64,000 nucleotides of DNA from Nocardioides panzhihuensis (GCF_013408335.1 NZ_JACBZR010000001.1:1922001-1986000), one strand, 5' to 3'; shown: positions 35,044-48,085, numbered from the stretch's first letter. Notes: generated by a model from the letters alone, not told the origin. A program made the numbers and translations.

Positions 35044-36239
35044 GCACGGCTGAGCCCATTTCTTGGAGGAAGCGCTACGCCGCCTCCCTGATGAACACCT
35101 TCGGCGCGCCCAAGCTGGTCCTCACCCGAGGTCAGGGTGCCCACGTGTGGGACGAGGACGGCAAGGAGTACGTCGACCTGTTGGCCGGCATCGCGGTCAA
35201 CGCGCTCGGCCACGCCCACCCGGCGCTCGTCTCCGCGGTGACCTCGCAGCTGGAGTCCCTCGGCCACATCTCCAACTTCTTCACCTCCCAGCCGCAGGTC
35301 GAGCTGGCCGAGGCGCTGCTGGCTCGGGTGCCGGGAGGGGAGAGCGGACGGGTCTTCTTCACCAACTCCGGCACCGAGGCCAACGAGGCCGGCTTCAAGC
35401 TGACCCGACGGACCGGGCGCAAGCACATCGTGGCTGCCCAGGGCGCCTTCCACGGCCGCTCGATGGGTGCCTTGGCGCTGACCGCCAAGGAGGCCTACCG
35501 GGCCCCGTTCGAGCCGCTGCCGGGCGATGTCACCTTCGTCCAGTACGGCGACGCCGAGGCGCTGGCGGCCGTGGTCACCGACGAGACCGCGGCGATCATC
35601 CTGGAGCCGATCCAGGGTGAGGCCGGCGTGATCGTCCCGCCCGCCGACTACCTCGCCTCCGCGCGGGCGGTGGCCGACGAGCACGGCGCGCTGCTCTGGC
35701 TCGACGAGGTGCAGTCCGGCCTGGGGCGTACCGGCCGCTGGTTCGCCCACGAGACCTCCGGCGTCACCGCCGACATCGTCACCCTGGCCAAGGGTCTCGG
35801 TGGCGGCTTCCCGATCGGTGCCTGCATCGGTCTGGGCCGGGCGGCGACGCTCTTCGAGCCCGGCAACCACGGCACCACCTTCGGTGGCAACCCCGTCGCC
35901 TGCGCGGCGGGCCTCGCGGTGGTGAACACCATCGAGTCCGACGGCCTCCTCGAGCACGTCACCGTGCTCGGGCAGAAGCTGCGCGACGGTCTCGCAGCCG
36001 ACCCGCGGGTCGTGCGCGTTGATGGCGAAGGCCTCTTCATCGGAGTGGTTCTCGCCGGTCTCGACTCGGGCGCTGTCGCTGCCGCCGCGCTCGAGGCCGG
36101 CTTCATCATCAACAACGCCACGCCCGAGCGGATCCGGCTCGTCCCGCCGCTGGTGCTCACCGAGGACGACGCCGAGAGCCTCCTGGCCGCCTGGCCCGCG
36201 ATCCTCGATGCCGCCCAGGAACCACAGGGGGCGAAGTGA
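35040..36239 (+). CDS. argD: Acetylornithine aminotransferase
   Basis: A 399-residue PLP class III aminotransferase converting N-acetylglutamate semialdehyde to N-acetylornithine. Conserved blocks: [69 protein letters not shown], and [15 protein letters not shown] with Schiff-base K251. The start ATG overlaps the argB stop (ATGA); the very long open frame upstream is a shadow of argB. The stop overlaps argF by 4 bases. Confidence 0.97.
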
Positions 36240-37155
36240 CCAGACACTTCCTCCGAGACGACGACCTCACCCCGGCCGAGCAGGCCGAGGTGCTGGCGCT
36301 CGCGGCGACGATGAAGCAGGACCCGTTCGCCGCCAAGCCGCTCGCCGGGCCGGTGACCGTCGCGACGATCTACGACAAGCCGACGCTGCGGACCCAGGCC
36401 TCCTTCTCCTCCGGGATCGCCGAGCTCGGCGGCCACTCGATGCTCGTCGACGGCCGTCTGGCCGGGATCGGCGAGCGGGAGTCGGTCGCCGACGTCGCCC
36501 GGGTGCTCGGCCGGCAGGCGGGCGAGATCGTGTGGCGTACGTTCGCCCAGTCGAGCATCGAGGAGATGGCGGCGTACGCCGGAGCGCCGGTCATCAACGC
36601 ACTGACCGACGACTTCCACCCATGCCAGCTGCTCGCCGACCTGTTGACGATCCAGGAGCACAAGGGATCGTTGGCGGGTCTGACCGCGGCCTTCCTGGGC
36701 GACGCCGCCTGCAACATGGGCAACTCGTGGGCGCTGGCCGGAGCCACCGCCGGGATGCACGTCCGGTTCGGCGCCCCGGAGGGCTACGCCCCCGACGCCG
36801 ACGTGCTGGTCCGGGCGAAGGAGATCGCCGAGGAGACCGGCGGCTCGGTCACCGTGACTCCTGACCCCGTCGCGGCGGCTGCGGGGGCCGACGTACTCAT
36901 CACCGACACCTGGATCTCGATGGGCAAGGAGAGCGAGACGGCCGCCAGGCTCGCGGTCTTCTCGCCCTACGCGCTGACCACCGAACTGATCGGCCATGCC
37001 GACGACGACGCGGTCGTGCTCCACTGCCTGCCCGCCTACCGCGGCAAGGAGATCGAGGCCGGGGTGCTCGACGGCCCGCGCAGCCTGGTGTGGGACGAGG
37101 CGGAGAACCGGCGCCACGCGCAGAAGGCGATCCTGGCCTTCTTGTGGGAGCGGCG

Positions 37156-37159
<4 letters not shown>
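36236..37159 (+). CDS. argF: Ornithine carbamoyltransferase with variant phosphate loop
   Basis: Converts ornithine plus carbamoyl phosphate to citrulline. In this 307-residue protein the ornithine side is canonical: [12 protein letters not shown], the DTWISMGKE 'SMG' loop, and [10 protein letters not shown] with catalytic C264. The carbamoyl-phosphate loop, normally S-T-R-T-R, reads T-L-R-T-Q (T50-Q54 in [11 protein letters not shown]), resembling in part the S-L-R-T-R loop of acetyl/succinyl-ornithine transcarbamylases. The HCLPA and SMG motifs still favour ornithine. It starts at GTG 36236 within the argD stop and overlaps argR by 4 bases. Confidence 0.93.
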
Positions 37160-40593
<3,434 letters not shown>

Positions 40594-40612
40594 ATTTGCG
40601 CCGAGATGCTCG

Positions 40613-40648
40613 CCCAGCGCCCCGCGGTCGCCGCCCGAGGGCGCTGGG
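40613..40648 (+). terminator. Terminator of the arg operon
   Basis: CCCAGCGCCC (40613-40622) pairs perfectly with GGGCGCTGGG (40639-40648) over a 16-base loop, 20 bases after the argH stop. There is no U-tract. It likely separates the arg operon from the mpg gene. Confidence 0.7.
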
Positions 40649-40682
40649 TCTGCTTCACCTACTGCGTGTCGAGGAGCTCAGT

Positions 40683-41294
40683 ATGAATCAGGACTTCCTT
40701 GCCCGTGCCGCTGAAGAGGTCGCTCCCGAACTGCTCGGGAAGACCCTTTCCTGCGAGACCACTGAGGGCGTTGTGACCATCGTCATCACGGAGACCGAGG
40801 CGTACTCCGGTACAGCTGACCCGGCCTCTCACGCCTACCGCGGCCGCAGCGCCCGCAACGCCACCATGTTTGGCCCCGCAGGGCATCTCTATGTCTACCG
40901 TTCCCATGGCATTCACTGGTGTGCGAACGTCGTCACTGCGACCGATGGTGTTGCCGCGGGAGTCCTCATCCGGGCGGGCAGAGTTGTCGCGGGCGAGGAC
41001 CTGGCGCGGGAGCGGCGTGGGGAGCGGGTGGAGAGCACGCGCCTCGCCAAGGGTCCGGGGAACGTCGGCCAGGCGCTTGGCATCACCGGAGAGCACAACG
41101 GTGCAGATCTTCTGACAGGCACGTCGATCAGGCTGTCCGAGGGCGAGTCGGTGCCGACCGAGCTCATCCAGGCTGGTCCTCGGGTGGGGGTGAGCAAGGC
41201 CCACGACTGGCAGCACCGCTTCTACGTGGCTGATGACCCGACGGTCTCGGCCTACCGGCTGAGTCCGAGAGTCAAGCCGGTCGCAGGAGACTGA
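40683..41294 (+). CDS. mpg: DNA-3-methyladenine glycosylase (AAG/MPG family)
   Basis: A 203-residue base-excision-repair enzyme removing alkylated purines. The family core is evident: TETEAYSGTADPASHAYRGRSARNATMFGPAGHLYVYRSHGIHWCANVVT, with the catalytic Glu in TETEAY and the intercalating Tyr region, then ARLAKGPGNVGQALGI-type text (TRLAKGPGNVGQALGI) and GPRVGVSKA. ATG 40683 is the first start consistent with the family. It is located downstream of argH as in other actinobacteria. No tyrS follows, unlike M. tuberculosis. Confidence 0.93.
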   Translation: MNQDFLARAAEEVAPELLGKTLSCETTEGVVTIVITETEAYSGTADPASHAYRGRSARNATMFGPAGHLYVYRSHGIHWCANVVTATDGVAAGVLIRAGRVVAGEDLARERRGERVESTRLAKGPGNVGQALGITGEHNGADLLTGTSIRLSEGESVPTELIQAGPRVGVSKAHDWQHRFYVADDPTVSAYRLSPRVKPVAGD

Positions 41295-41375
41295 GGCGAT
41301 TCCCGGCGGAGGTTCTTCCTCGCGAGCGTTACCCGGCCGACCGGCGCGCTGACTCTCCGAGCGGGCCGATCGCCA

Positions 41376-41419
41376 TCCACAGGACCTGTTCAGACACGAG
41401 TTGTCCACAGGGCCTGTTC
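41376..41419. repeat. 16-bp direct repeat with internal palindrome before the SSB-like gene
   Basis: TCCACAGGACCTGTTC (41376-41391) recurs with one change at 41404-41419 (28-base period). Each copy contains the palindrome ACAGG-N-CCTGT. The pair lies 56-99 bases upstream of the SSB-like start and could be a two-site operator. It does not match the LexA box well. Confidence 0.6.
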
Positions 41420-41474
41420 GCACTGCCAGAACTGTCGGCGCCCCTGACCAGGATGATGGTCGGAGGTGATCGAG

Positions 41475-41894
41475 ATGACGGTCGCAAGGGTAGAGAAGGA
41501 GCCATCCCCGGACGATGGCGGACGCGCGGGGCGTGCCGAAGGGCTGGCAACGGTCAACGAGGTGCGGCTGATCGGCCGGCTGTCGCTGGCCGCGGAGGAG
41601 AGGGAGCTGCCGAGCGGTGACCAGCTGACCGCGTTCAGGGTGGTCGTGAACAGGCCACGCGACAAACGCCGGGGGAGCCGGGTGCAGATCGACGCCCTCG
41701 AGTGCCACACCTGGATCGCTCGGGTTCGGCGTGCGGCGATGACCTGGCAGGTGGGAGACGTCATCGAGGTCAACGGGTCTCTGCGCCGCCGGTTCTTCAA
41801 GACCGGTGGGCGGCTGCAGTCGATGACCGAGGTGGAGGTGCTCTCGGCCAGACGGGTCAGCCGGGCCGGTGCCGCGACGAAGCAGGCCAGCTAG
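41475..41894 (+). CDS. Single-stranded DNA-binding protein-like (OB fold)
   Basis: A 139-residue SSB-family protein. The OB-fold strands are LATVNEVRLIGRLS, QLTAFRVVVNRPRD, DALECHTWIARVRRAAMTWQVGDVIEVNGSLRRRF and MTEVEVLSARRVS. It lacks the acidic C-terminal tail (D-D-x-I-P-F) of the replicative SSB, so it is more likely a specialised paralogue. ATG 41475 is chosen because GGAGG lies 8 bases upstream; GTG 41466 overlaps that site. It converges on the DUF1015 gene with both stops sharing CTAG (41891-41894). Confidence 0.82.
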   Translation: MTVARVEKEPSPDDGGRAGRAEGLATVNEVRLIGRLSLAAEERELPSGDQLTAFRVVVNRPRDKRRGSRVQIDALECHTWIARVRRAAMTWQVGDVIEVNGSLRRRFFKTGGRLQSMTEVEVLSARRVSRAGAATKQAS

Positions 41895-43057
41895 TGCCGA
41901 GACTTCTCCAGATGCGCGGCGTCGAGGAGACGGATGAGCACCCCTGGGTGCGGTTTGGGCTGGAACGAGGTCGCCTTCTCCGGGAGCAGCCGGCCGACGG
42001 AGGCCGAGGAGAGGATGGTGTCGAACGTCGGCGCCGCCAGCAGCACGGCGACATCGCGGCCCGGGCGGGCCCGCTTGAGCGCGGCATCGACCTGGTGCGC
42101 GTGCAACACCCGAGACGGCTGCCGGCGCAGCTCCGGAAGAACCCGGTCGTGCAGGTAGCCGACGTCGCCGGTCGCAGGGATCTCGGAGGTGTCGACCTCG
42201 AGCGTGGCCCAACCACGGCCGTCACTGACCACGATGACGCCGGGGCCGAGCCTGCCCAGGGCAGCCTCACGTCCACCCGCGGTCCAGGCGGCACCGACGG
42301 ACTCGGCCGCGGCCCGAAGGTCGCGCAGGTTCACCCCGGCGAGCACCCGGTGGATCGCGCCGAGCTGCAACGGGGTGTCGTCCTGGTCGATGAGCATCGC
42401 CAGGCCGAAGTCGGTCGCGGCCGCGTCGCCGGGATCGGCCGGTCCCTGGAGCTCGGCGTAGGCCGAGTAGCGGTGGTGTCCGTCGGCGATCAGCGCCTGC
42501 TCGGTGGCCCAGGCGGCGCGCAGCTGCCCGATCACAGCCTCGTCGGTGATCGCCCAGACCCGGTGATGCTGGCCCCCGTGGTCGTCGTACTGCTCGTGGG
42601 GAGGACTGCTCTGCACCCGGTCGAGCAGCTCGGCGACGCCGTCGGGCGCGTGGTAGGTGAGCAGGATCGGCGCCGGGTGCACCCGCATCTGACGCATCCT
42701 GGAGGCCAGCTGCTCGGCCTGAGCGGTCCGTACGCCCTCGTGGGGGAGCACGGCGGCCTCACCGGGCTCGTCGGTGCGGTGCGAGACGTCGAGGATCCCG
42801 ACCACGCCACGCACCGTGATCCCGGCTGCGGTGTACTCGTGCAGGTAGAGCGCGGCGTCGCGGTGCTCGTGCAGGTCACCACGGGCCAGCCACGAGCTGA
42901 TCCGGGAGGTGACCCCGCGATAGGGGCGGGAGTAGAGCCGCGCCGAGGTCGGGTCCCCGATCCGTGACGGCGCCAAGGAGAGCGCTCGAAAAGGCTCCAG
43001 ACGGAGCGGACGGCGGAGGTACGGCGCCCTCACCACACCTGTATCGCCCATCCACAC
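41891..43057 (-). CDS. DUF1015 family protein
   Basis: A 388-residue conserved protein of unknown biochemical role. Family hallmarks are RIGDPTSARLYSRPYRG near the start, the invariant ALIADGHHRYSAY block (about 190-202) and VHPAPILLTYHAP. It sits next to the HAD-IIA hydrolase in many actinobacteria. The frame begins at GTG 43057; ATG 43051 is an alternative, and TACGAT on the minus strand (43063-43058) could place transcription start there, giving a leaderless message. Confidence 0.88.
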   Translation of the reverse strand: MWMGDTGVVRAPYLRRPLRLEPFRALSLAPSRIGDPTSARLYSRPYRGVTSRISSWLARGDLHEHRDAALYLHEYTAAGITVRGVVGILDVSHRTDEPGEAAVLPHEGVRTAQAEQLASRMRQMRVHPAPILLTYHAPDGVAELLDRVQSSPPHEQYDDHGGQHHRVWAITDEAVIGQLRAAWATEQALIADGHHRYSAYAELQGPADPGDAAATDFGLAMLIDQDDTPLQLGAIHRVLAGVNLRDLRAAAESVGAAWTAGGREAALGRLGPGVIVVSDGRGWATLEVDTSEIPATGDVGYLHDRVLPELRRQPSRVLHAHQVDAALKRARPGRDVAVLLAAPTFDTILSSASVGRLLPEKATSFQPKPHPGVLIRLLDAAHLEKSRH

Positions 43058-43116
43058 ATCGTAGGGTCACACTGGTCCCATTCGCCGCACCCCCGACTCA
43101 GAGTGAGGAACTTACT

Positions 43117-44166
43117 GTGCTGACCGGCCATCAGTTGAAGGGCTCAGACCGGGCGCTCGCCGCGGTCCACGACGTCGCGATGCTCGACCTCGACGGCGTG
43201 GTCTACATCGGCGGGGCCGCGGTCCCGCGAGCCCGCGAGTCGCTCGCGGCAGCACGTGAGTCCGGCCTGCGCCTGGCGTTCATCACCAACAACGCCGCCC
43301 GGCCGCCGGCCAAGGTGGCCGAGAACATCCGCAACCTGGGGATCGAGGCGACCGCCGAGGACGTGGTCACCTCGGCGCAGGCCGCCGTGCACGTCCTGGC
43401 CGAGCGTCTCGCTCCGGGGGCGAAGGTGGTCAACCTGGGTGCCGCCGGCCTGCGTGAGCCGCTCGAAACAGCCGGACTTGTGCCGGTGGCCGTCGACGAG
43501 GACGCCGAGGCGATCGTCACCGGCTACAACCCTGACCTGCTGTGGAAGGACATCCTCCGCGGGGCCGTCCGGATCAAGGACGGACTCTTCTGGGTCGCCA
43601 GCAACACCGACATGACCTTCCCGGCCGCCTACGGGATCGCGCCGGGCCACGGGGTCCTGGTCGACACCCTGCGCCGCTTCTCTGGGGTCGAGCCGGTCGT
43701 CGCGGGCAAACCGTCGCGTCCGCTGCTGGAGGAGACCATCCGGCGCACCGAGGCCGAGCATCCGCTGATGGTCGGCGACCGGCTCGACACCGACATCGAA
43801 GGTGGGCGCAACGCCGATGTCGACACCCTGCTGGTGCTCACCGGCGTGACCGGGCTCGAGGATCTTGTCGCCGCCCCGCCGCACCAGCGCCCGACGTACA
43901 TCGCCTCCGACCTCGGCGGGCTGCTGGAGGCCCACGCGGCGCCCGAGAGCGATGGCACGACCGCGCGACTGGGCGGCTGGACGGCGGAGGTACGCGACGG
44001 CGAGCTGCGCGTCACCGGCCAGGGCAGCACCGACGACTGGTGGCGGGTCGCCGCGACCAGCGCCTGGGCGCACCTGGACGAGACCGAGGCAGTGGTGAGG
44101 CTCGGCGCACAGGCCGCGCCGCCTCGCCCGGGTGCCGACGGCGAGACGGTAGTCTCGGGCTCATGA
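43117..44166 (+). CDS. HAD-IIA family sugar-phosphatase-like hydrolase
   Basis: A 349-residue NagD/PGPase-type HAD phosphatase. Motif I MLDLDGVVYIGG (nucleophile D24, acid D26), motif II AFITNNA, the C2A cap, motif III near VVAGKPSRPLLEE and motif IV MVGDRLDTDIEGGRNADVDTLLVLTGVT are intact. A C-terminal extension of about 80 residues beyond the HAD fold looks like a separate small domain. The substrate is unknown (phosphoglycolate or glycerol phosphate are typical). It starts at GTG 43117 with GAGGA upstream; the open frame further upstream overlaps the DUF1015 gene. The stop overlaps the next gene by 4 bases. Confidence 0.9.
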   Translation: MLTGHQLKGSDRALAAVHDVAMLDLDGVVYIGGAAVPRARESLAAARESGLRLAFITNNAARPPAKVAENIRNLGIEATAEDVVTSAQAAVHVLAERLAPGAKVVNLGAAGLREPLETAGLVPVAVDEDAEAIVTGYNPDLLWKDILRGAVRIKDGLFWVASNTDMTFPAAYGIAPGHGVLVDTLRRFSGVEPVVAGKPSRPLLEETIRRTEAEHPLMVGDRLDTDIEGGRNADVDTLLVLTGVTGLEDLVAAPPHQRPTYIASDLGGLLEAHAAPESDGTTARLGGWTAEVRDGELRVTGQGSTDDWWRVAATSAWAHLDETEAVVRLGAQAAPPRPGADGETVVSGS

Positions 44167-44429
44167 GCGAGCAGCACTTCGACGAGACTCCGGCCCCGGC
44201 CGGGCTGGGTGGCGCCGACACGGCGCCGCACACCGGTGTCGCCCGCGTCGACGCGGTCCTCGAGACCCTCGACCGGCTCGAGGAGCTGCCGCTGGCCGAG
44301 CACGTCGGCGTCTTCGAGGCCGCACACACCGAGCTGCGTCGCGCCCTGGACCCCGACACCGGCGCCCACGACGCGATGGCCCGGATCGCCGCGGCGTCCG
44401 GTGAGTCCCAGCCGACCGACCAGCCCTGA
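44163..44429 (+). CDS. Small conserved protein between HAD hydrolase and tlyA
   Basis: An 88-residue acidic protein. The centre, RVDAVLETLDRLEELPLAEHVGVFEAAHTELRRAL, is predicted helical and is the conserved part of the small proteins found at this position in actinobacteria (Rv1693-like in M. tuberculosis). The ends are Ala/Pro/Ser-rich. It starts in the HAD gene stop (ATGA) and ends 11 bases before tlyA. No function is known. Confidence 0.82.
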   Translation: MSEQHFDETPAPAGLGGADTAPHTGVARVDAVLETLDRLEELPLAEHVGVFEAAHTELRRALDPDTGAHDAMARIAAASGESQPTDQP

Positions 44430-44440
44430 GAGGCGAGCGC

Positions 44441-45304
44441 ATGCCCCCTCGTCGCCTGCGCCTCGACGCCGAGCTGGTCCGACGCAAGCTGGCCCGATCC
44501 CGCGAGCACGCCAGCGAGCTGATCGCAGCCGGCCGCGTCACGGTCTCGGGCAACCGCGCCACCAAGCCGGCCACGGGTGTCACCACGGACGTCGCCATCG
44601 TGGTGACCGAAGACCCCGGCCGCCCCGACTTCGTCTCCCGTGGTGGGCACAAGCTCGCCGGAGCGCTGGCCGCGTTCGAACCGCTCGGCCTCTCGGTCAA
44701 GGGCCGCCGGTGCCTGGACGCCGGCGCGTCGACGGGCGGCTTCACCGACGTGCTGCTCCGCAACGGCGCCAACCAGGTCGTCGCCGTCGACGTCGGCTAC
44801 GGCCAGCTCGCCTGGCGCCTGCAGCAGGACGAGCGGGTCGTGGTCCACGACCGCACCAACATCCGCGACCTCTCTCTCGAGCTGGTCGGCGAACCCGTCG
44901 ACGTGGTCGTCGGCGACCTGTCCTTCATCTCCCTCGAGCTCGTCCTCGACGCGCTGATCCGAGTCACCAGCCCTGAGGGCGACCTGGCGCTGATGGTCAA
45001 GCCCCAGTTCGAGGTCGGCAAGGACCGGGTCGGCAAGGGCGGCGTGGTGCGCGACCCGGCGCTGCGGGCGGAGGCGGTCAACGCCGTCGCCGCGGCGGCA
45101 GCGAGGCGCGGCTGGGGTGCCCGCGCGGTCACGACCAGCCCGCTGCCGGGCCCGTCGGGCAACGTGGAGTTCTTCCTCTGGCTGCGCCGCGGCGAGGCCA
45201 CCGTCGACGAGACGGAGATCGAGGAGGCCGTGCGTGAGCAGCGTGGCCTGGAGAGCCCCGCCACCGGGGCTGTGTCGGTGCCGTCTGAGAGGGTTGATCC
45301 GTGA
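44441..45304 (+). CDS. tlyA: TlyA-family rRNA 2'-O-methyltransferase / haemolysin-like
   Basis: A 287-residue protein that 2'-O-methylates rRNA cytidines in TlyA homologues; its presence confers capreomycin sensitivity in mycobacteria. An N-terminal S4 RNA-binding domain (residues 1-62, ELVRRKLARSREHASELIAAGRVTVSG) is joined to an RrmJ-type methyltransferase with SAM loop CLDAGASTGGFTDVLL (about 91-106) and DVVVGDLSFISLELVL. The catalytic K-D-K-E residues are consistent. The stop overlaps nadK by 4 bases. Confidence 0.94.
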   Translation: MPPRRLRLDAELVRRKLARSREHASELIAAGRVTVSGNRATKPATGVTTDVAIVVTEDPGRPDFVSRGGHKLAGALAAFEPLGLSVKGRRCLDAGASTGGFTDVLLRNGANQVVAVDVGYGQLAWRLQQDERVVVHDRTNIRDLSLELVGEPVDVVVGDLSFISLELVLDALIRVTSPEGDLALMVKPQFEVGKDRVGKGGVVRDPALRAEAVNAVAAAAARRGWGARAVTTSPLPGPSGNVEFFLWLRRGEATVDETEIEEAVREQRGLESPATGAVSVPSERVDP

Positions 45305-46311
45305 CCGACGCCGATGCCCCCGCTGTGGACCCAGGCTCTGTAGTCCCAGGCCCGGTGGACCCAGCCGAGGTCCGGCGCGTCCTCATGCTCATCCACACCG
45401 GGCGGGAGGAGGCCCGCGAGGTCGCCCTCGCCTGTGCCAAGTCGCTCGCGGTCCACGGGATCGTGGTCAGGATGCTGGCTCGTGAGGCCGGTGACCTGGG
45501 CATCGACCCGGGTGCCTATCAGCCGGCGATCGAGCTGGCCGCCGACGAGCAGGAGGCCAGCAGAGAATGCGAGCTGGCGCTGGTCATCGGCGGCGACGGC
45601 ACGATCCTGCGCGCTGCCGAGATCGTCCAGCCCCACCGCACGCCGGTGCTCGGGGTCAATCTGGGACACGTCGGATTCCTCGCGGAGGCGGAGTACGACG
45701 ACGTCGAGTCCACGATCGAGGCGATCGTGCAGCGTCGTTACACCTCCGAGGACCGCCTCGCGCTCGAGGTCAGTGTCTTCGAGGACGGGAAGAAGGTCTT
45801 TCGTACGTTCGCGGTCAACGAGGCCAGCGTCGAGAAGGCGGCCCGCGAGCGGATGCTCGAGGTGGTCGTCGAGATCGACGGCCGACCGCTGTCGAGGTGG
45901 GGCTGCGACGGCGTCGTCTGCGCGACCCCGACCGGCTCGACGGCCTACAACTTCTCCGCCGGCGGCCCGGTCGTGTGGCCCGGCGTCGAGGCGCTGCTGC
46001 TGACCCCGATCAGCGCTCACGCGCTCTTCGCGCGGGCCATGGTGGTCGCGCCGACCTCGGTGCTGGCCGTCGAGGTCATCTCCCGCGCCGACGGTGCCGG
46101 GGTGCTCTGGTGCGACGGTCGGCGCTCTTATGACCTGGGCCCCGGCGCCCGGATCGAGGTCACCCGGGGGGTGGAGCCAGTCAGACTCGTACGCCTGCAC
46201 CAGGCTCCGTTCACGGATCGTCTGGTGCGGAAGTTCGGACTGTCTGTGGAGGGATGGCGAGGCGCCGCGGAACGGCGTCCGTTCAGGATGAACGGAGGCG
46301 AGCATGCTTGA
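45301..46311 (+). CDS. nadK: NAD kinase
   Basis: Makes NADP+ from NAD+ and ATP or polyphosphate. A 336-residue protein with GGDGTILRAAE (97-107), NEASVEKAARERMLEV, CATPTGSTAYNFSAGGPVVWP (the substrate-binding glycine-rich loop) and a C-terminal FGLSVEGWRGAAERRPF. A 20-residue Asp/Pro-rich N-terminus precedes the fold. It starts at GTG 45301 in the tlyA stop. The end overlaps recN by 8 bases. Confidence 0.96.
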   Translation: MTDADAPAVDPGSVVPGPVDPAEVRRVLMLIHTGREEAREVALACAKSLAVHGIVVRMLAREAGDLGIDPGAYQPAIELAADEQEASRECELALVIGGDGTILRAAEIVQPHRTPVLGVNLGHVGFLAEAEYDDVESTIEAIVQRRYTSEDRLALEVSVFEDGKKVFRTFAVNEASVEKAARERMLEVVVEIDGRPLSRWGCDGVVCATPTGSTAYNFSAGGPVVWPGVEALLLTPISAHALFARAMVVAPTSVLAVEVISRADGAGVLWCDGRRSYDLGPGARIEVTRGVEPVRLVRLHQAPFTDRLVRKFGLSVEGWRGAAERRPFRMNGGEHA

Positions 46312-48085
46312 GGAGATCAGGATCTCCGGACTCGGGATCATCGAGTCCTCGACCTTGGAGCTCGGACCAGGGCTGACCGTGGTGACCGGTGAGACCGGCG
46401 CGGGCAAGACGATGATCGTGACTGCGCTCGGGCTGCTGCTCGGCGGCCGTGGCGACGCCGGCGCGGTCCGCAAGGGCAAGAAGACGGCCCGCGTCGAGGG
46501 TGTCATCGACGCCCGGTCGCTGCCCGCCGTCATCGAAGCGACCGAGGAGGCTGGGGGAGAGGTCGAAGAGGGCCGGGTTCTCGTGGCTCGCACGGTCGCG
46601 GCCGAAGGCCGAGCAAGGGCGTACGTCGGGGGAGCGACCGTCCCGGTCGCCACCCTCGGCTCGGTGACCTCGCCCCTGGTCGCCGTCCACGGCCAGTCCG
46701 ACCAGCACCGGCTCCTGCAGCCGCGTGCCCAGCGCGACTCGCTGGACCGCTTCGGCGGCGACGCCGTCGCCAAGCTGCTTACGGCATACCGCGAGCTCCA
46801 CGCCGAGCTCCAGAAGGTCGAGCGCGAACTCGACGACGTGACGACCCACGCCCGCGAGCGCGCACAGGAGGCTGATCTGCTGCGCTTCGGTCTCGGTGAG
46901 ATCGAGGCGGTCTCCCCGGAGGCGGGCGAGGACGCCACCCTTGCCCAGGAGGAGGAGAGGCTCGGTTACGCCGACACCCTCCGCACGGCCGCGGAGCAGG
47001 CGCGCGAGGCCCTCTCCTCCGAGGACATCGACTCCCCGGACGCCCTCGGCGCGGTATCGGTCGCGCGGCAGGCGCTGGACAGCGTCCGAGATCATGATCC
47101 CGACGCCGCTGCCTTGGCCGAGCGTCTTGCCGAGGTCACCTACCTGCTCTCTGACGTCGCCGCCGACGTCGCCTCCTACGCGTCCGGCGTCGAGACCGAC
47201 CCCGCCCGGCTGGCCGTCGTCTCCGAGCGGCGTGCGGCCTTGACCGCGCTGACGCGGAAGTACGGCGAGACGATCGATGAGGTGCTCGCCTGGTCCGAGA
47301 CCGGTGCCAAGCGCCTGCTCGAGCTCGACTCCGACGACGACCGGATCGAGGAGCTCAAGAATGAACGTACGCGGCTGCGAGCCGATCTCGCCGACGCCGG
47401 TGCCATGCTTTCGACCGCACGCACCGCCGCCGCCGGTGCCTTGGCCGAGGCGGTCAGTGACGAGCTGACCGGACTGGCCATGCCCCACGCCCGGCTGGTT
47501 GTCGACGTACGCCAGAAGGAGACTGACGCACCGGCCTCCGAGGACGAGCCGCACGCACCGTTGAGGTTCCCGTCTTCTGGAAAGGGGAAGGGCAAGGGCG
47601 AACGCTGGCTGCGCTACGGCTCCAACGGCCTCGACGAGATCGAGCTGCTGCTGGCCGCCAACACCGGCTCGGAGCCCCGCCCACTCCACAAGGGCGCCTC
47701 CGGCGGTGAGCTCTCCCGGGTGATGCTCGCGATCGAGGTGGTCCTGGCGGCCACCAGCCCGGTCCCGACCTTCGTCTTCGACGAGGTCGACGCCGGCGTC
47801 GGCGGCACCGCAGCGGTCGAGATCGGCCGTCGTCTCGCCCACCTCGCCCGCACCGCACAGGTCCTGGTGGTCACCCACCTTCCCCAGGTCGCCGCCTTCG
47901 CCGACCACCACGTCGCCGTCGAGAAGACCAGCGACGGCGTGGTCACCAGCTCCGGCCTCACCGTCCTCGACGACGAGGCCCGTGAGCGGGAGCTCTCCCG
48001 CATGCTGGCCGGGCTGACGGCCTCCGACACCGCCATCGCCCACGCGCGCGAGCTCCTCGAGATGGCCCGCTCCGCCAAAGCCTGA
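46304..48085 (+). CDS. recN: DNA repair protein RecN
   Basis: A 593-residue SMC-like ATPase in double-strand-break repair. Walker A GETGAGKTM (29-37) opens the head, with a coiled-coil region (about 155-380) in the middle. The C-terminal half carries signature GASGGELSRVMLAIEVV and Walker B FVFDEVDAGVGG, then VTHLPQVAAFADHH. It is in the conserved tlyA-nadK-recN string. It has no visible promoter of its own. The 21-bp mirrored repeat array (copy B) begins 8 bases after the stop. Confidence 0.96.
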   Translation: MLEEIRISGLGIIESSTLELGPGLTVVTGETGAGKTMIVTALGLLLGGRGDAGAVRKGKKTARVEGVIDARSLPAVIEATEEAGGEVEEGRVLVARTVAAEGRARAYVGGATVPVATLGSVTSPLVAVHGQSDQHRLLQPRAQRDSLDRFGGDAVAKLLTAYRELHAELQKVERELDDVTTHARERAQEADLLRFGLGEIEAVSPEAGEDATLAQEEERLGYADTLRTAAEQAREALSSEDIDSPDALGAVSVARQALDSVRDHDPDAAALAERLAEVTYLLSDVAADVASYASGVETDPARLAVVSERRAALTALTRKYGETIDEVLAWSETGAKRLLELDSDDDRIEELKNERTRLRADLADAGAMLSTARTAAAGALAEAVSDELTGLAMPHARLVVDVRQKETDAPASEDEPHAPLRFPSSGKGKGKGERWLRYGSNGLDEIELLLAANTGSEPRPLHKGASGGELSRVMLAIEVVLAATSPVPTFVFDEVDAGVGGTAAVEIGRRLAHLARTAQVLVVTHLPQVAAFADHHVAVEKTSDGVVTSSGLTVLDDEARERELSRMLAGLTASDTAIAHARELLEMARSAKA

